In this document: positions 1-8,887 of the stretch, piece after piece
How positions within the stretch are numbered: the first letter of the stretch is position 1
Layout: each line of letters opens with the position of its first letter
Source: JBEBXQ01 sp040391535
GTDB lineage: Bacteria > Bacteroidota > Bacteroidia > Cytophagales > Spirosomataceae
Direction of reading: 5' to 3'
NCBI GenBank assembly: GCA_040391535.1
Contig: JBEBXQ010000098.1
Span: 1-19,652 of the forward strand
DNA length: 19,652 nt
The notes under the pieces: model-generated
Databases searched by the model: none
Seen by the model: the letters and a program-made list of their open reading frames with translations, nothing else
Told to the model about the DNA's origin: nothing
Program-made: the position numbers and the translations under genes

Positions 1-3000
1 AAGGAAGTACCTCAGAAAAGTATAGAAAACAATATCAGCAGTGAAGTCAGCAATGCTATTACAATACGGGGAAATATTACCGCGGCCAGCGATAATACCG
101 GTATGCCCGGTGTGAGTGTGGTTCTGAAAGGTTCTTCCACCGGTACTATAACCGACGGAAACGGTGATTATGAACTATCTGTCCCTGATGAACATGCCGT
201 TCTTGTGATCAGTTTTGTAGGTTATCTCAGTCAGGAAATTACAGTAGGCAAACAGACCCGTATTAATATAACCCTGCTGGAAGATACCAAAGCGCTGGAG
301 GAAGTGGTAGTAGTGGGTTATGGTACCCAGAAAAAGGTAAACCTGACCGGTGCCGTTACGCAGGTAGAAGCCAAACAACTGGAAAACAGACCGCTGAATA
401 ACATGTCTCAGATTTTGCAGGGTATGGTACCTAACCTGAACATTACCTTCTCAACCGGCCAGCCCGGACAAGGCGGTAATCTTAACGTCCGTGGGGAAAC
501 TTCTATCAACGGTGGTGGCCCGCTGGTACTGATTGACGGAGTACCGGGTGACATCAACCGTATCAACCCTGCCGACGTTGAAACGGTTTCTGTATTGAAA
601 GATGCCGCAGCTTCTGCCATTTATGGGGCAAGGGGCGCTTTCGGAGTGATTCTCGTAACCACCAAAACGGCAAAAAGCGGTAAAACAAGTGTTAGTTACA
701 GCAACAATTTTGGCTGGTCAACACCCACTATCAGCACTGATTTTATGACCAACGGATACGATCATACCCGTATCAATGATGAAGCCTTCAAACGTGCCAC
801 CGGAAATACCTACACCCGCTATTCTGAAGAGGATTACGACGAATTATATGCTCGTCGTAATGACAAAACCGAGCATCCGGACCGTCCGTGGGTGGTTGTG
901 AAAAATGTAAACGGTAAAGACATTTACAACTATTATGGTAATTACGACTGGTGGAATACCATTTTCAACATGACCCAGGCCTCTCAGCAGCATAACATCA
1001 ACTTCTCCGGAGGGACTGATAAAATGAATTATTACCTGTCGGGTTCGTTTTTTGAGAAAGACGGTATTATGCGTATCAATACCGATAATTTCAGATCCTA
1101 TACGCTGCGCAGCAAAATCAACGCACAGCTGACTCCCTGGCTGAAAATCAGTAACAACACCCAGTATTTCGATTCAAGATATTCTTATCCCGGTCTGGAA
1201 GGTGGTGCCAACGCCAATTTCGTCGCTATCACCGTACACGCAATGCCGGCCTATGCACCGCTTAACCCCGACGGCACACCAACTTACAACACTTTGAAGA
1301 ATAACTATTCCATTGGTGATGGTTTGTTTGCCAATTTGCTGAAAGGCGTTGCCGGCGGTGAGAAAAAGGTGCATGAGCTAACTACCCTTAACTCACTGAC
1401 TGCTGAAATAACCAAGAACTGGAACGTAGTGGCCAACCATTCCTATTCCTTTTATATAGCAGATGACTGGTACCGTTCTGCTATGGCGACTTACTCCATA
1501 CAGCCGGGTATTATGGCCCCTGTTCCCAACTACAATACCGATCAGCTGAAAAAAACAATGTGGTTTGACCCTTTGAGTGTTTTCAATCTGTTCACTTCCT
1601 ATAACCAGACACTCGGAAAACATTATTTCGGAGTAACAGCAGGTATGAATGCTGAGTCCAAAAAACATGAGCGTTTGTACGGGGCAAGGAAAAACCTGCT
1701 TTCTGAGAACCTGAATGATCTTGATCTCGGAACCGGCGAACAATTATCCGGTGGCGGTTCGTACCAGTATTCTTTATTTGGTGCCTTTTTCCGTCTTAAT
1801 TATGATTTTGCCGGAAAATACCTGTTTGAAGTAAACGGTCGCTATGACGGTACTTCACGTTTTGGGGAGGGCCGTCGTTATGGCTTCTTCCCTTCCGTTT
1901 CTGCCGGATGGAGAATCAGTGAAGAAGATTTCTTCGAACCCATACGTGGTACTGTTAATAATCTGAAATTGAGGGCCTCTTATGGAACATTGGGTAACCA
2001 ATTGCCTTCTAACAACAACTCCGCCAGTTTCTATCCTTATATTTCCAGTATGTCCACTTCGTTGTCAAACTGGATGACCAGCGGACAAAAACTGAACTAT
2101 GTCAGCAGCCCCAATCCTATTTCCGCCGGATTAACCTGGGAAAAAGCAACCACCACCAACCTTGGTCTTGATGCCGATTTCTTTAAGAACAGGCTGAACC
2201 TGGGATTTGATATTTATGTACGTAACACAACCGATATGCTCGTTCCCGGACAAGTACTTCCTGCTGTTTTCGGTGCTGGTGTTCCAACTCAAAATGCCGG
2301 AGATCTTCAGACAAAAGGATTTGAATTATCACTGGGATGGCGCGACCAGTTTAATGTAGCCGGAAAACCTTTTGGTTATAGTGCGTCATTCATCGTTTCT
2401 GATTCAAAATCCAAAATCACCAAATACGATAATCCCAATAAAATTCTTTCCAGCTATTATGTCGGGCAGACTATTGGCGAGATCTGGGGATATGCCATCG
2501 ACGGATATTTTAAAACCGATCAGGAGGCTCAGGAGTACGCTGTCGACCAGGCGATTGTCAACAAGCAACGGCTGAGCGCTCCCGGCGAATGGAGCAAACT
2601 GCAGGCAGGTGATCTTAAATTTACCGATGTAAATGGTGACGGTAAAATTGATCAGGGCGCCAATACACTGGAAGATCATGGCGACCGCAGTATTATCGGT
2701 AACAACAGAGCACGTTATCGTTTTGGCCTTAACCTGGGTGCAACATGGAATAACTTCGATTTCTCCGCCCTGATTCAGGGAATCTGGAGAAAAAACTGGT
2801 ATCCTGGTGCCAATGCCGATAAATTCTGGGGGCCTTATTCCCGTCCGTACTATTCTTTCATTCCGGCTGATTTTGAAAGTGATATCTGGACACCTGAAAA
2901 CCCGGATGCCTATTTCCCTGTTCTGCGTGGTTATACTGCCCTTAACGGAGGTGGCGACCTTAACTCTGTCAATGACCGCTACCTGCAAAATGTAGGGTAT

Positions 3001-3225
3001 GGCCGTCTGAAAAACCTGGTGATCGGTTATACTATTCCCGAAAATATCAGTAAGAAAGTAAAAATTCCGAGAGCAAGGATTTACATCAGTGGCGAAAACC
3101 TGCTCACTTACACGCCGTTAAGATCAAAATACATTGATCCGGAGCAATTTGATGGTGATGGTACCAATGGTAGGACTTACCCCTTGTCAAAAACCTTATC
3201 AATGGGGCTGAGTCTTAATTTCTGA
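1..3225 (+). CDS. SusC/RagA-type TonB-dependent outer-membrane receptor (5' partial)
   Basis: The reading frame is open from the first base, so the gene starts upstream of the window; 1074 residues are visible. Domains in order: a carboxypeptidase-regulatory-like beta-sandwich (about residues 22-95, with the PGVSVVLKG motif at 35-43), the SusC signature EEVVVVGYG at 100-108, a TonB plug (about 115-230, with VLIDGVPG and SAIYGARG), and a long beta-barrel ending in a terminal Phe, as outer-membrane barrels usually do. An EF-hand-like loop DVNGDGKID lies at 876-884. The family forms the barrel through which SusD-captured ligands enter the periplasm, powered by TonB. The SusD partner starts 34 nt downstream, so the pair is surely co-transcribed. 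The first 22 residues look like a linker, not a signal peptide, so a signal peptide and perhaps an STN domain lie upstream (inference). The substrate cannot be read from the sequence. Confidence 0.96.
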   Translation, partial: KEVPQKSIENNISSEVSNAITIRGNITAASDNTGMPGVSVVLKGSSTGTITDGNGDYELSVPDEHAVLVISFVGYLSQEITVGKQTRINITLLEDTKALEEVVVVGYGTQKKVNLTGAVTQVEAKQLENRPLNNMSQILQGMVPNLNITFSTGQPGQGGNLNVRGETSINGGGPLVLIDGVPGDINRINPADVETVSVLKDAAASAIYGARGAFGVILVTTKTAKSGKTSVSYSNNFGWSTPTISTDFMTNGYDHTRINDEAFKRATGNTYTRYSEEDYDELYARRNDKTEHPDRPWVVVKNVNGKDIYNYYGNYDWWNTIFNMTQASQQHNINFSGGTDKMNYYLSGSFFEKDGIMRINTDNFRSYTLRSKINAQLTPWLKISNNTQYFDSRYSYPGLEGGANANFVAITVHAMPAYAPLNPDGTPTYNTLKNNYSIGDGLFANLLKGVAGGEKKVHELTTLNSLTAEITKNWNVVANHSYSFYIADDWYRSAMATYSIQPGIMAPVPNYNTDQLKKTMWFDPLSVFNLFTSYNQTLGKHYFGVTAGMNAESKKHERLYGARKNLLSENLNDLDLGTGEQLSGGGSYQYSLFGAFFRLNYDFAGKYLFEVNGRYDGTSRFGEGRRYGFFPSVSAGWRISEEDFFEPIRGTVNNLKLRASYGTLGNQLPSNNNSASFYPYISSMSTSLSNWMTSGQKLNYVSSPNPISAGLTWEKATTTNLGLDADFFKNRLNLGFDIYVRNTTDMLVPGQVLPAVFGAGVPTQNAGDLQTKGFELSLGWRDQFNVAGKPFGYSASFIVSDSKSKITKYDNPNKILSSYYVGQTIGEIWGYAIDGYFKTDQEAQEYAVDQAIVNKQRLSAPGEWSKLQAGDLKFTDVNGDGKIDQGANTLEDHGDRSIIGNNRARYRFGLNLGATWNNFDFSALIQGIWRKNWYPGANADKFWGPYSRPYYSFIPADFESDIWTPENPDAYFPVLRGYTALNGGGDLNSVNDRYLQNVGYGRLKNLVIGYTIPENISKKVKIPRARIYISGENLLTYTPLRSKYIDPEQFDGDGTNGRTYPLSKTLSMGLSLNF

Positions 3226-3259
3226 TGGGTTAACCGGAAAACTTATTAATTTAAAATCG

Positions 3260-4987
3260 ATGAAAAAATTCATAATTATAATCACACTGGGGCTTGGTCT
3301 GGCATCATGTGACCTTAATCAATTACCGCTTGATTCTGTTTCACCGGAAACATTCTTCAAAACCGAGAATGATCTGCTGTTGTACACCAACTCTTTTTAC
3401 AATATGCTGCCCGGTGCAGAAGACGTCTATAATGAAGACGTTGATAATATTATTAAAAACAGTTTGCGAGATGAACTGCAAGGTACAAGGGTAGTGCCTA
3501 CCAGCGGTGGCGGATGGTCATGGGGGAACTTACGTAACATTAATTATTTCCTCGTTAACTCATACAAATGCCCTGACGCCAATGCTGTAGCCCGTTACAA
3601 TGGCCTTGCCCGTTTCTTCCGTGCCTATTTCTACTTCGGAATGGTAAAACGTTTCGGTGATGTCCCCTGGTATTCTACGCCAATTGAGAGCAATGATAAT
3701 GAAATGCTTACAAAAGGACGTGACCCGCGTACGATGGTGATGGATTCTGTTATGGCAGATATTGATTATGCCATTGCGAATCTGGGTACCAGCAAAAATG
3801 TAAATACTGTTACCAGGTGGACAGCCTTAGCATTGAAATCCAGAATCGCATTGTACGAAGGGACTTTCAGGAAATACCATACTGAATTTAACCTTCCGGA
3901 TGCTGATAAATTTCTGGATGCCTCTATAGCCGCATCTGAAGATCTGATTAAAAACAGCGGCTATACACTTTATACAGATACGCCTGCTACCGCTTATCAG
4001 AAGCTTTTTGCCTCTGACAACGCCATTGCTGATGAGGTCATTCTGGCCAGGGCTTTCAGTGATGAATTACAGGTATACCACAACCTGAATTATTACACAA
4101 TGACGGCATCGTACGGAAAACCAGGCCTGGAGAAAAAACTGGTAAACAGCTATCTGATGGCCGATGGTTCCCGTTTCACGGATGTACAGGGTTATGATAA
4201 GATGCAGTTTGCTGAAGAAGTTAAAAACCGTGATCCCCGCCTTGCCCAGACCATACGCACTCCCGGATATACCCGTATAGGCGAAACGACTAAGCTGGTA
4301 CAGGAATTCGGAGCTACCACAACAGGTTATCAGCTGATCAAATTTGTCTCTGAACCGAAATGGGATACCTTTAACAAGGATATTACGGATATGCCGATTT
4401 TCCGTTACGCAGAAGTATTGCTGAATTATGCTGAAGCAAAAGCAGAAAGAGGAGTTTTGACACAGGCCGATTTGGATATCTCTGTAAAACTTACCCGCGA
4501 TCGCGTCGGAATGCCGAACATCAGTCTGGCTGCTGCCAATACAGATCCCGATCCGTATCTTGCCGCGCAGTATAAAAATGTTACCGGTACCAATAAAGGC
4601 GTGATTCTGGAAATTCGCAGAGAAAGGCGGATTGAGCTGGTCATGGAAAATTATTTTCGCTGGGATGATCTGATCAGATGGAAAGAAGGTCACCTGCTTA
4701 CTCAGGTCTTCAAAGGAATGTATTTCCCCGGGCCCGGTGAATTTGATCTGGATGCGGACGGAGATACCGATCTTATTATCTATGAAGGAACAAAACCAGG
4801 TGTTAATAATGTACAATTGTTAAAGCTGGGCAGCGAGATTCTCCTCGAAAACGGAAACAAAGGTGGAAACATCATGGTTAATTCGCATATCAATAAGAAA
4901 TTTGATGAAACCCGTGATTACCTCTACCCTATCCCTCAACAGGAATTGCTGCTGAATACCAATCTGAAACAAAATCCTAACTGGTAA
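3260..4987 (+). CDS. SusD/RagB-family outer-membrane nutrient-binding lipoprotein
   Basis: 575 residues. The N-terminus is a lipoprotein signal with lipobox LASC and lipidated Cys17. The C-terminal half carries the usual SusD blocks: FRYAEVLLNYAEAKAERG, the EIRRERRIELVMENYFRWDDLIRW block, and a terminal DYLYPIPQQEL...QNPNW. SusD proteins sit at the cell surface as a lid on their SusC barrel and capture ligand; the SusC gene ends 34 nt upstream. An insertion near residues 496-504 contains five Asp at alternate positions in a DxDxDGDxD pattern, resembling a calcium-binding loop. ATG 3260 is chosen because it directly gives the lipoprotein signal; there is no Shine-Dalgarno sequence, as is normal in Bacteroidota. 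A terminator follows the stop codon. Confidence 0.95.
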   Translation: MKKFIIIITLGLGLASCDLNQLPLDSVSPETFFKTENDLLLYTNSFYNMLPGAEDVYNEDVDNIIKNSLRDELQGTRVVPTSGGGWSWGNLRNINYFLVNSYKCPDANAVARYNGLARFFRAYFYFGMVKRFGDVPWYSTPIESNDNEMLTKGRDPRTMVMDSVMADIDYAIANLGTSKNVNTVTRWTALALKSRIALYEGTFRKYHTEFNLPDADKFLDASIAASEDLIKNSGYTLYTDTPATAYQKLFASDNAIADEVILARAFSDELQVYHNLNYYTMTASYGKPGLEKKLVNSYLMADGSRFTDVQGYDKMQFAEEVKNRDPRLAQTIRTPGYTRIGETTKLVQEFGATTTGYQLIKFVSEPKWDTFNKDITDMPIFRYAEVLLNYAEAKAERGVLTQADLDISVKLTRDRVGMPNISLAAANTDPDPYLAAQYKNVTGTNKGVILEIRRERRIELVMENYFRWDDLIRWKEGHLLTQVFKGMYFPGPGEFDLDADGDTDLIIYEGTKPGVNNVQLLKLGSEILLENGNKGGNIMVNSHINKKFDETRDYLYPIPQQELLLNTNLKQNPNW

Positions 4988-5004
4988 GCATTAGTTTTTA
5001 TCCG

Positions 5005-5036
5005 GAGTCCGTAGATTTAACACTACGGACTCTTTT
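5005..5036 (+). terminator. Intrinsic terminator after the susD-like gene
   Basis: A perfect 10-bp stem (GAGTCCGTAG 5005-5014 with CTACGGACTC 5023-5032), an 8-nt loop and a T-rich tail TTTTATTATT. It lies 17 nt after the susD stop and 30 nt before the phosphoesterase start, so it should lower read-through from the SusCD pair into the phosphoesterase genes. Confidence 0.85.
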
Positions 5037-5066
5037 ATTATTAACCTTAATAAATCTGTATTCATT

Positions 5067-6275
5067 ATGCTTAATGACAGAAGAGCTTTTCTTGAAAAAA
5101 TGTCAAAACTGGGTGTCCTCAGCATCCTTCCGGCTGCAGCGTCCCAGGCTGCAGCTGTAGATGAAAAAAACCATTTTGTAGCAGGCCCTTATTTACAGAA
5201 TCTTTCTGCGACAGAAATAACCGTTATCTGGATAACCCACAAAAATTCATTCAGCTGGGTAGAATATGGTGAAGGAACCTATACCAGCAAACGGGAATTC
5301 GGCTATAACAATGGTCTTATTGAAGCCAACAACCGTATCAATAAAGTGATACTAACCAACCTGAAACCAGGTACGGTGCATAAATATAAAATTGTTTCTA
5401 CAGAAGTCCTGGGATACAGAGGTTCGGTAGTGCAGTTTGGTGAAACCATCAGCAGTGCTTTACAGCAATTTAAAACACCGGCGATGGTTGAAGAAGAGGT
5501 CAGTGTAGCATTTATGAATGATGTACATGACCGGCCACAGACATTTTATCAGATGTTGTATCGTCACGGATTTTCAGGAAATGCCCGCGATTATGACTTT
5601 GTCGTATTCAATGGCGACATGTTCGACAGCATCGGCTCTGAAACGCAGCTGGTCAACCATTTGCTCGAACCGGCCACAGAAATTTTTGCTCAGGAAGTCC
5701 CCTTCGTACTTACACAGGGCAACCACGAATGCCGCGGAAGTTTTTCAAGGCAGCTCCCTGATTATTTCGGCTATCCCGACAACAGATATTATTTTTCATT
5801 CACCCGAGGACCGGTTCGTTTCCTGGTTCTTGATTCGGGGGAAGATAAAACAGATGACAGCGTGGAATATGGCGGACTGGCAGCTTTTGACAAATACCGT
5901 GAAACCCAAAAGCGGTGGCTTGAAAAAGAAATAGAAAGTGAAGATTTCAAAAAAGCGGCCTTCAGAGTATTGATTATCCATATTTCCCCCTGGCATTCAG
6001 GCGACTGGCATGGCACACTTCATTGCCGCGAAACATTCGGTCCGGTGCTGAACAAGGCCAGAATTGATCTGCAGATCTCAGGCCATACCCATCGTTACAA
6101 AACACACGAACCCGATAATGACCATAATTTCCCGATCTTCATTGGCGGTGGCCCTATTGTTGGTAACAGAACATTGATTAAGCTTCATGCCAATACCAAG
6201 GAAATGAACGTGTCCATGATTAAGGACGATGGTGAAATTTTAGGCAAGCTGAAAATTCCGAAAAAGAATAAGTAA
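5067..6275 (+). CDS. Exported purple-acid-phosphatase-like metallophosphoesterase
   Basis: 402 residues. The N-terminus has a twin-arginine-like motif (DRRAFLEK, residues 4-11), a short hydrophobic segment and an Ala-rich stretch up to about residue 30, so Tat export is likely. A fibronectin-like PAP N-terminal domain follows (about 37-137; GPYLQNLSATEITVIW). The calcineurin-type catalytic domain shows the metal-ligand motifs D152-x-H154, G182-D183 region (NGDMFD), GNHE 218-221, H305 (IIHISPWHSG) and GHTH 339-342. The family hydrolyses phosphomonoesters or diesters with a dinuclear metal centre; the exact substrate is unknown. It follows the SusCD pair on the same strand but lies behind a terminator, and it is 33 nt upstream of an EEP-family hydrolase, probably in one transcript. 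No clear TAnnTTTG promoter is visible between terminator and start, so partial read-through from SusCD may supply expression (inference). Confidence 0.92.
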   Translation: MLNDRRAFLEKMSKLGVLSILPAAASQAAAVDEKNHFVAGPYLQNLSATEITVIWITHKNSFSWVEYGEGTYTSKREFGYNNGLIEANNRINKVILTNLKPGTVHKYKIVSTEVLGYRGSVVQFGETISSALQQFKTPAMVEEEVSVAFMNDVHDRPQTFYQMLYRHGFSGNARDYDFVVFNGDMFDSIGSETQLVNHLLEPATEIFAQEVPFVLTQGNHECRGSFSRQLPDYFGYPDNRYYFSFTRGPVRFLVLDSGEDKTDDSVEYGGLAAFDKYRETQKRWLEKEIESEDFKKAAFRVLIIHISPWHSGDWHGTLHCRETFGPVLNKARIDLQISGHTHRYKTHEPDNDHNFPIFIGGGPIVGNRTLIKLHANTKEMNVSMIKDDGEILGKLKIPKKNK

Positions 6276-6308
6276 ATTCGGTTTTCTTATTAACCAGTAC
6301 CTTTATTT

Positions 6309-7151
6309 ATGAAAAAATTATTCGCAGTATTACTCCTGTCCGGCATCTTGTCATCATCCGCTCAGGCGCAGAAAAACACGCCTGTTAACATAGCAACCTA
6401 CAATCTGAGGATGAACACCGAAAGAGACGGTGAAAATGCATGGTCCAAACGAAAAGAAAATGTGAAAGCACTGCTTCGTTATCACGAGTTTGATATTTTC
6501 GGCACGCAGGAAGGTTTTATCGGTCAGATCCGGGACATTCTTGAACTCCCTGAATATGCCTATATCGGAAAAGGACGCGATGACGGAAAACAAAGTGGTG
6601 AGCATTCGGCCATTATTTACAGGAAAGATCGTTTCAGATTACTGGATTCAGGTGATTTCTGGCTCAGTGAAACGCCTGACAAACCCGGAAAAGGATGGGA
6701 CGCTAAATGCTGCAACCGGATTGCCTCATGGGGGAAATTCAAAGACCTTAAAACCAAAAAAGAATTCTACTTCTTCAATGTACACTTTGATCATGAAGGT
6801 GTAGTGGCAAGGAAAGAATCCGGAAAGCTGATGGTTCAGAAAATCAACGAAATAGCAGGCAACAAAACGGTGATTCTTACCGGGGATTTCAATTCTACAC
6901 CTGAAACCGAGCAGATCAAAACACTGGGCAGTAATCTTGGTGATGCCTATGCGGTCACCCAACAGCCTCCTTACGGGCCGGTCGGAACCTTTAACAGCTT
7001 CAGATTTGATGCCGAGCTGAAGGACCGCATTGACTATATTTTTGTCAGTAAGAATATAGACGTGATAAAGTACGGTGTATTGTCAGATGCCAAAGACAAG
7101 CGTTATCCGTCTGATCACTTACCCGTTGCAGTGAAAGCGGTCATCCGATAA
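6309..7151 (+). CDS. Secreted endonuclease/exonuclease/phosphatase (EEP) family hydrolase
   Basis: 280 residues. A signal peptide (residues 1-20, ending SSSAQA before Q21) directs it to the periplasm or beyond. The EEP fold motifs are all present: N32 (TYNLRMN), E68 (GTQEGF), N157-H159 (FFNVHFDH), D193 and N195 (LTGDFNST), D242 (DRIDYIFVS) and the catalytic D269-H270 (YPSDHLPV). The superfamily includes DNase I, sphingomyelinase, inositol-polyphosphate phosphatases and nucleases, all Mg-dependent phosphoesterases; this protein resembles the uncharacterised secreted bacterial subgroup often seen in Bacteroidota (from memory of the family). The pairing with a metallophosphoesterase suggests sequential cleavage of a phosphodiester-containing substrate, which is inference. 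It is the last gene before a strong terminator. Confidence 0.93.
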   Translation: MKKLFAVLLLSGILSSSAQAQKNTPVNIATYNLRMNTERDGENAWSKRKENVKALLRYHEFDIFGTQEGFIGQIRDILELPEYAYIGKGRDDGKQSGEHSAIIYRKDRFRLLDSGDFWLSETPDKPGKGWDAKCCNRIASWGKFKDLKTKKEFYFFNVHFDHEGVVARKESGKLMVQKINEIAGNKTVILTGDFNSTPETEQIKTLGSNLGDAYAVTQQPPYGPVGTFNSFRFDAELKDRIDYIFVSKNIDVIKYGVLSDAKDKRYPSDHLPVAVKAVIR

Positions 7152-7174
7152 TTCTTCAGCTTTGCTGATACCTT

Positions 7175-7225
7175 CCCCTGTTTTTCTGAATTACGCCATA
7201 TTCAGAAAAACAGGGGTTTTATTTT
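7175..7225 (+). terminator. Very strong intrinsic terminator closing the SusCD-phosphoesterase cluster
   Basis: A perfect 17-bp stem (7175-7191 with 7200-7216), an 8-nt loop (TACGCCAT) and a TTTTATTTT tail. The A-rich upstream arm means it may also work on the opposite strand. It separates the nutrient locus from icd. Confidence 0.92.
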
Positions 7226-7374
7226 AATACACTCAGCAGAATCGCTCTGTTTTCACAAAAATCCTCGCATGACAACTAGCTTTCTTTGCCTGAAATTGAC
7301 TAATATTGAACTAAGTATCCGGCCAGGGAACAACATTCTGGCGTCAATTAGTTTTTAAACACCATTCTTCAACT

Positions 7375-8829
7375 ATGTCATCAACCAAAACCCCGGTCAC
7401 CATTGCGTATGGTGACGGTATCGGCCCCGAAATCATGGATGCCACACTCCGCATCCTTAACGCAGCCGGTGCGGCTATTGAGCCGGAAATCATTACTATT
7501 GGCGAATCATTATTTCAGAAAGGGATTACCTCCGGGATTGAAGAAAGCGCATGGGAATCACTTCGTCGTACCAGAGTTTTCCTGAAATCACCCATTACAA
7601 CGCCTCAGGGAGGCGGATATAAAAGTCTGAATGTAACCGCCAGAACCACCCTTGGCCTCTATGCCAACGTGCGCCCCTGCCAGGCATATCATCCCTATGT
7701 CCGTACACATCATCCCGAACTCGACCTGGTCATCATCCGCGAAAACGAAGAAGACCTCTACACCGGTATAGAATACCGCCAGACCAACGATGTCTACGAA
7801 TGCCTGAAACTGGTTTCCAGACCGGGTTCCGAGAAAATCATCCGCTATGCCTTTGAATATGCCCGTGCCAATAACCGTAAAAAGGTAACGTGTATGTCAA
7901 AGGATAATATCATGAAAATGACCGATGGCTTATTTCATAAGGTGTTTAATGAAATCGCGGAAGAATATCCTGATATCGAAACCGATCACTGGATTATTGA
8001 TATCGGTTCGGCATTAATTGCTGACCGTCCCGACCGCTTTGAAGTCATCGTGACCCTTAATCTTTACGGCGATATCATCTCCGACATAGCCGCACAGGTA
8101 GCGGGTTCTGTAGGAATGGGTGGCTCGGCCAATATCGGTGACCAGTGTGCCATGTTTGAAGCCATACATGGTTCTGCACCGGATATTGCAGGAAAAGGCA
8201 TTGCCAATCCCTCAGGACTTCTCAACGGTGCTGTTATGATGCTTACTCATATAGGCCAGGGCGATGTTGCAGCCAAAGTACACAATGCATGGTTAAAAAC
8301 CATAGAGGACGGTATCCATACCGGTGACATTTTCAAGGAGGGAGTAAGTACAAAAAAAGTGGGTACTGCCGGGTTTGCGGAAGCTGTTGTCGAGAGGCTC
8401 GGAATGGAACCTGTCCATTTCAAACCCGTTTCTTATGCTAACAATGCCTACGAACCGATGGACACAAAAGCCGGAAAGGCCACTCCGGCACTGAAAGAGC
8501 TCAAAGGGGCAGACATATTTCTTGACGGGGGTGATCAGTTAAGCACCCCATCCCTGGGAGACCGTCTGAGTACTTTCAAGGCGGGAAATCTCAGTCTTAA
8601 AAGCATTTATAACCGCGGCGTTAAGGTTTATCCCGACGGAGTCCCGGAGACCTTTAATACCGATCACTGGCGCTGCCGTTTTCTGAGTACCGGTAATCTC
8701 ACCATCAGTCAGCGTGACATTATTGAACTGCTGACCTTACTCGACAATCATGGTTTTGACATTATCAAAACAGAAAACCTTTATGATTTCGATGGTGCGG
8801 CAGGGTATACCAAATCGGCAGATGAATAA
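7375..8829 (+). CDS. icd: Isocitrate dehydrogenase, long (Thermus/Rickettsia-like) form
   Basis: 484 residues; converts isocitrate to 2-oxoglutarate and CO2 in the TCA cycle. Substrate-binding residues align by eye with E. coli Icd: S84-L85-N86-V87 and R90 (GGGYKSLNVTAR), R100 (ANVRP), R122 (IIREN), Y129 (DLYTGIEY), K176, and the metal ligands D233 and D237 (YGDIISD). A region of about 130 residues beyond position 350 is absent from E. coli Icd and matches the extra C-terminal domain of the long form. Residues after HGSAP are D270-I271, the pattern of NAD-dependent decarboxylating dehydrogenases, whereas NADP-type Icd has K-Y there; NAD use is therefore predicted although databases often name this family NADP-dependent. 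It is a single gene between two terminators. A weak promoter-like TAATATTG at 7301-7308 lies upstream. Confidence 0.93.
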   Translation: MSSTKTPVTIAYGDGIGPEIMDATLRILNAAGAAIEPEIITIGESLFQKGITSGIEESAWESLRRTRVFLKSPITTPQGGGYKSLNVTARTTLGLYANVRPCQAYHPYVRTHHPELDLVIIRENEEDLYTGIEYRQTNDVYECLKLVSRPGSEKIIRYAFEYARANNRKKVTCMSKDNIMKMTDGLFHKVFNEIAEEYPDIETDHWIIDIGSALIADRPDRFEVIVTLNLYGDIISDIAAQVAGSVGMGGSANIGDQCAMFEAIHGSAPDIAGKGIANPSGLLNGAVMMLTHIGQGDVAAKVHNAWLKTIEDGIHTGDIFKEGVSTKKVGTAGFAEAVVERLGMEPVHFKPVSYANNAYEPMDTKAGKATPALKELKGADIFLDGGDQLSTPSLGDRLSTFKAGNLSLKSIYNRGVKVYPDGVPETFNTDHWRCRFLSTGNLTISQRDIIELLTLLDNHGFDIIKTENLYDFDGAAGYTKSADE

Positions 8830-8851
8830 ATTCATAAAAAAATTGAAGCTA

Positions 8852-8887
8852 AACGTCAGGAAAATCCATTCCTGACGTTCTTTATTT
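8852..8887 (+). terminator. Intrinsic terminator after icd
   Basis: A perfect 11-bp stem (AACGTCAGGAA 8852-8862 with TTCCTGACGTT 8869-8879), a 6-nt loop AATCCA and a CTTTATTT tail, 22 nt after the icd stop. Confidence 0.88.

Noticed and set aside
2404..2988. 194-codon open frame on the - strand inside the SusC-like gene
   Set aside because: It is antisense to a clearly coding TonB-receptor frame and has no recognisable motif or start context.
4067..4816. 249-codon open frame on the - strand inside the SusD-like gene
   Set aside because: It is a shadow of the SusD coding frame with an unnatural Ile/Phe/Cys-rich composition.
5038..6295. The 9-mer TTATTAACC upstream of both phosphoesterase genes (5038-5046 and 6287-6295)
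   Set aside because: It is short and AT-rich, and its distance to the start codons differs (20 and 13 nt), so a shared regulatory site is not supported.
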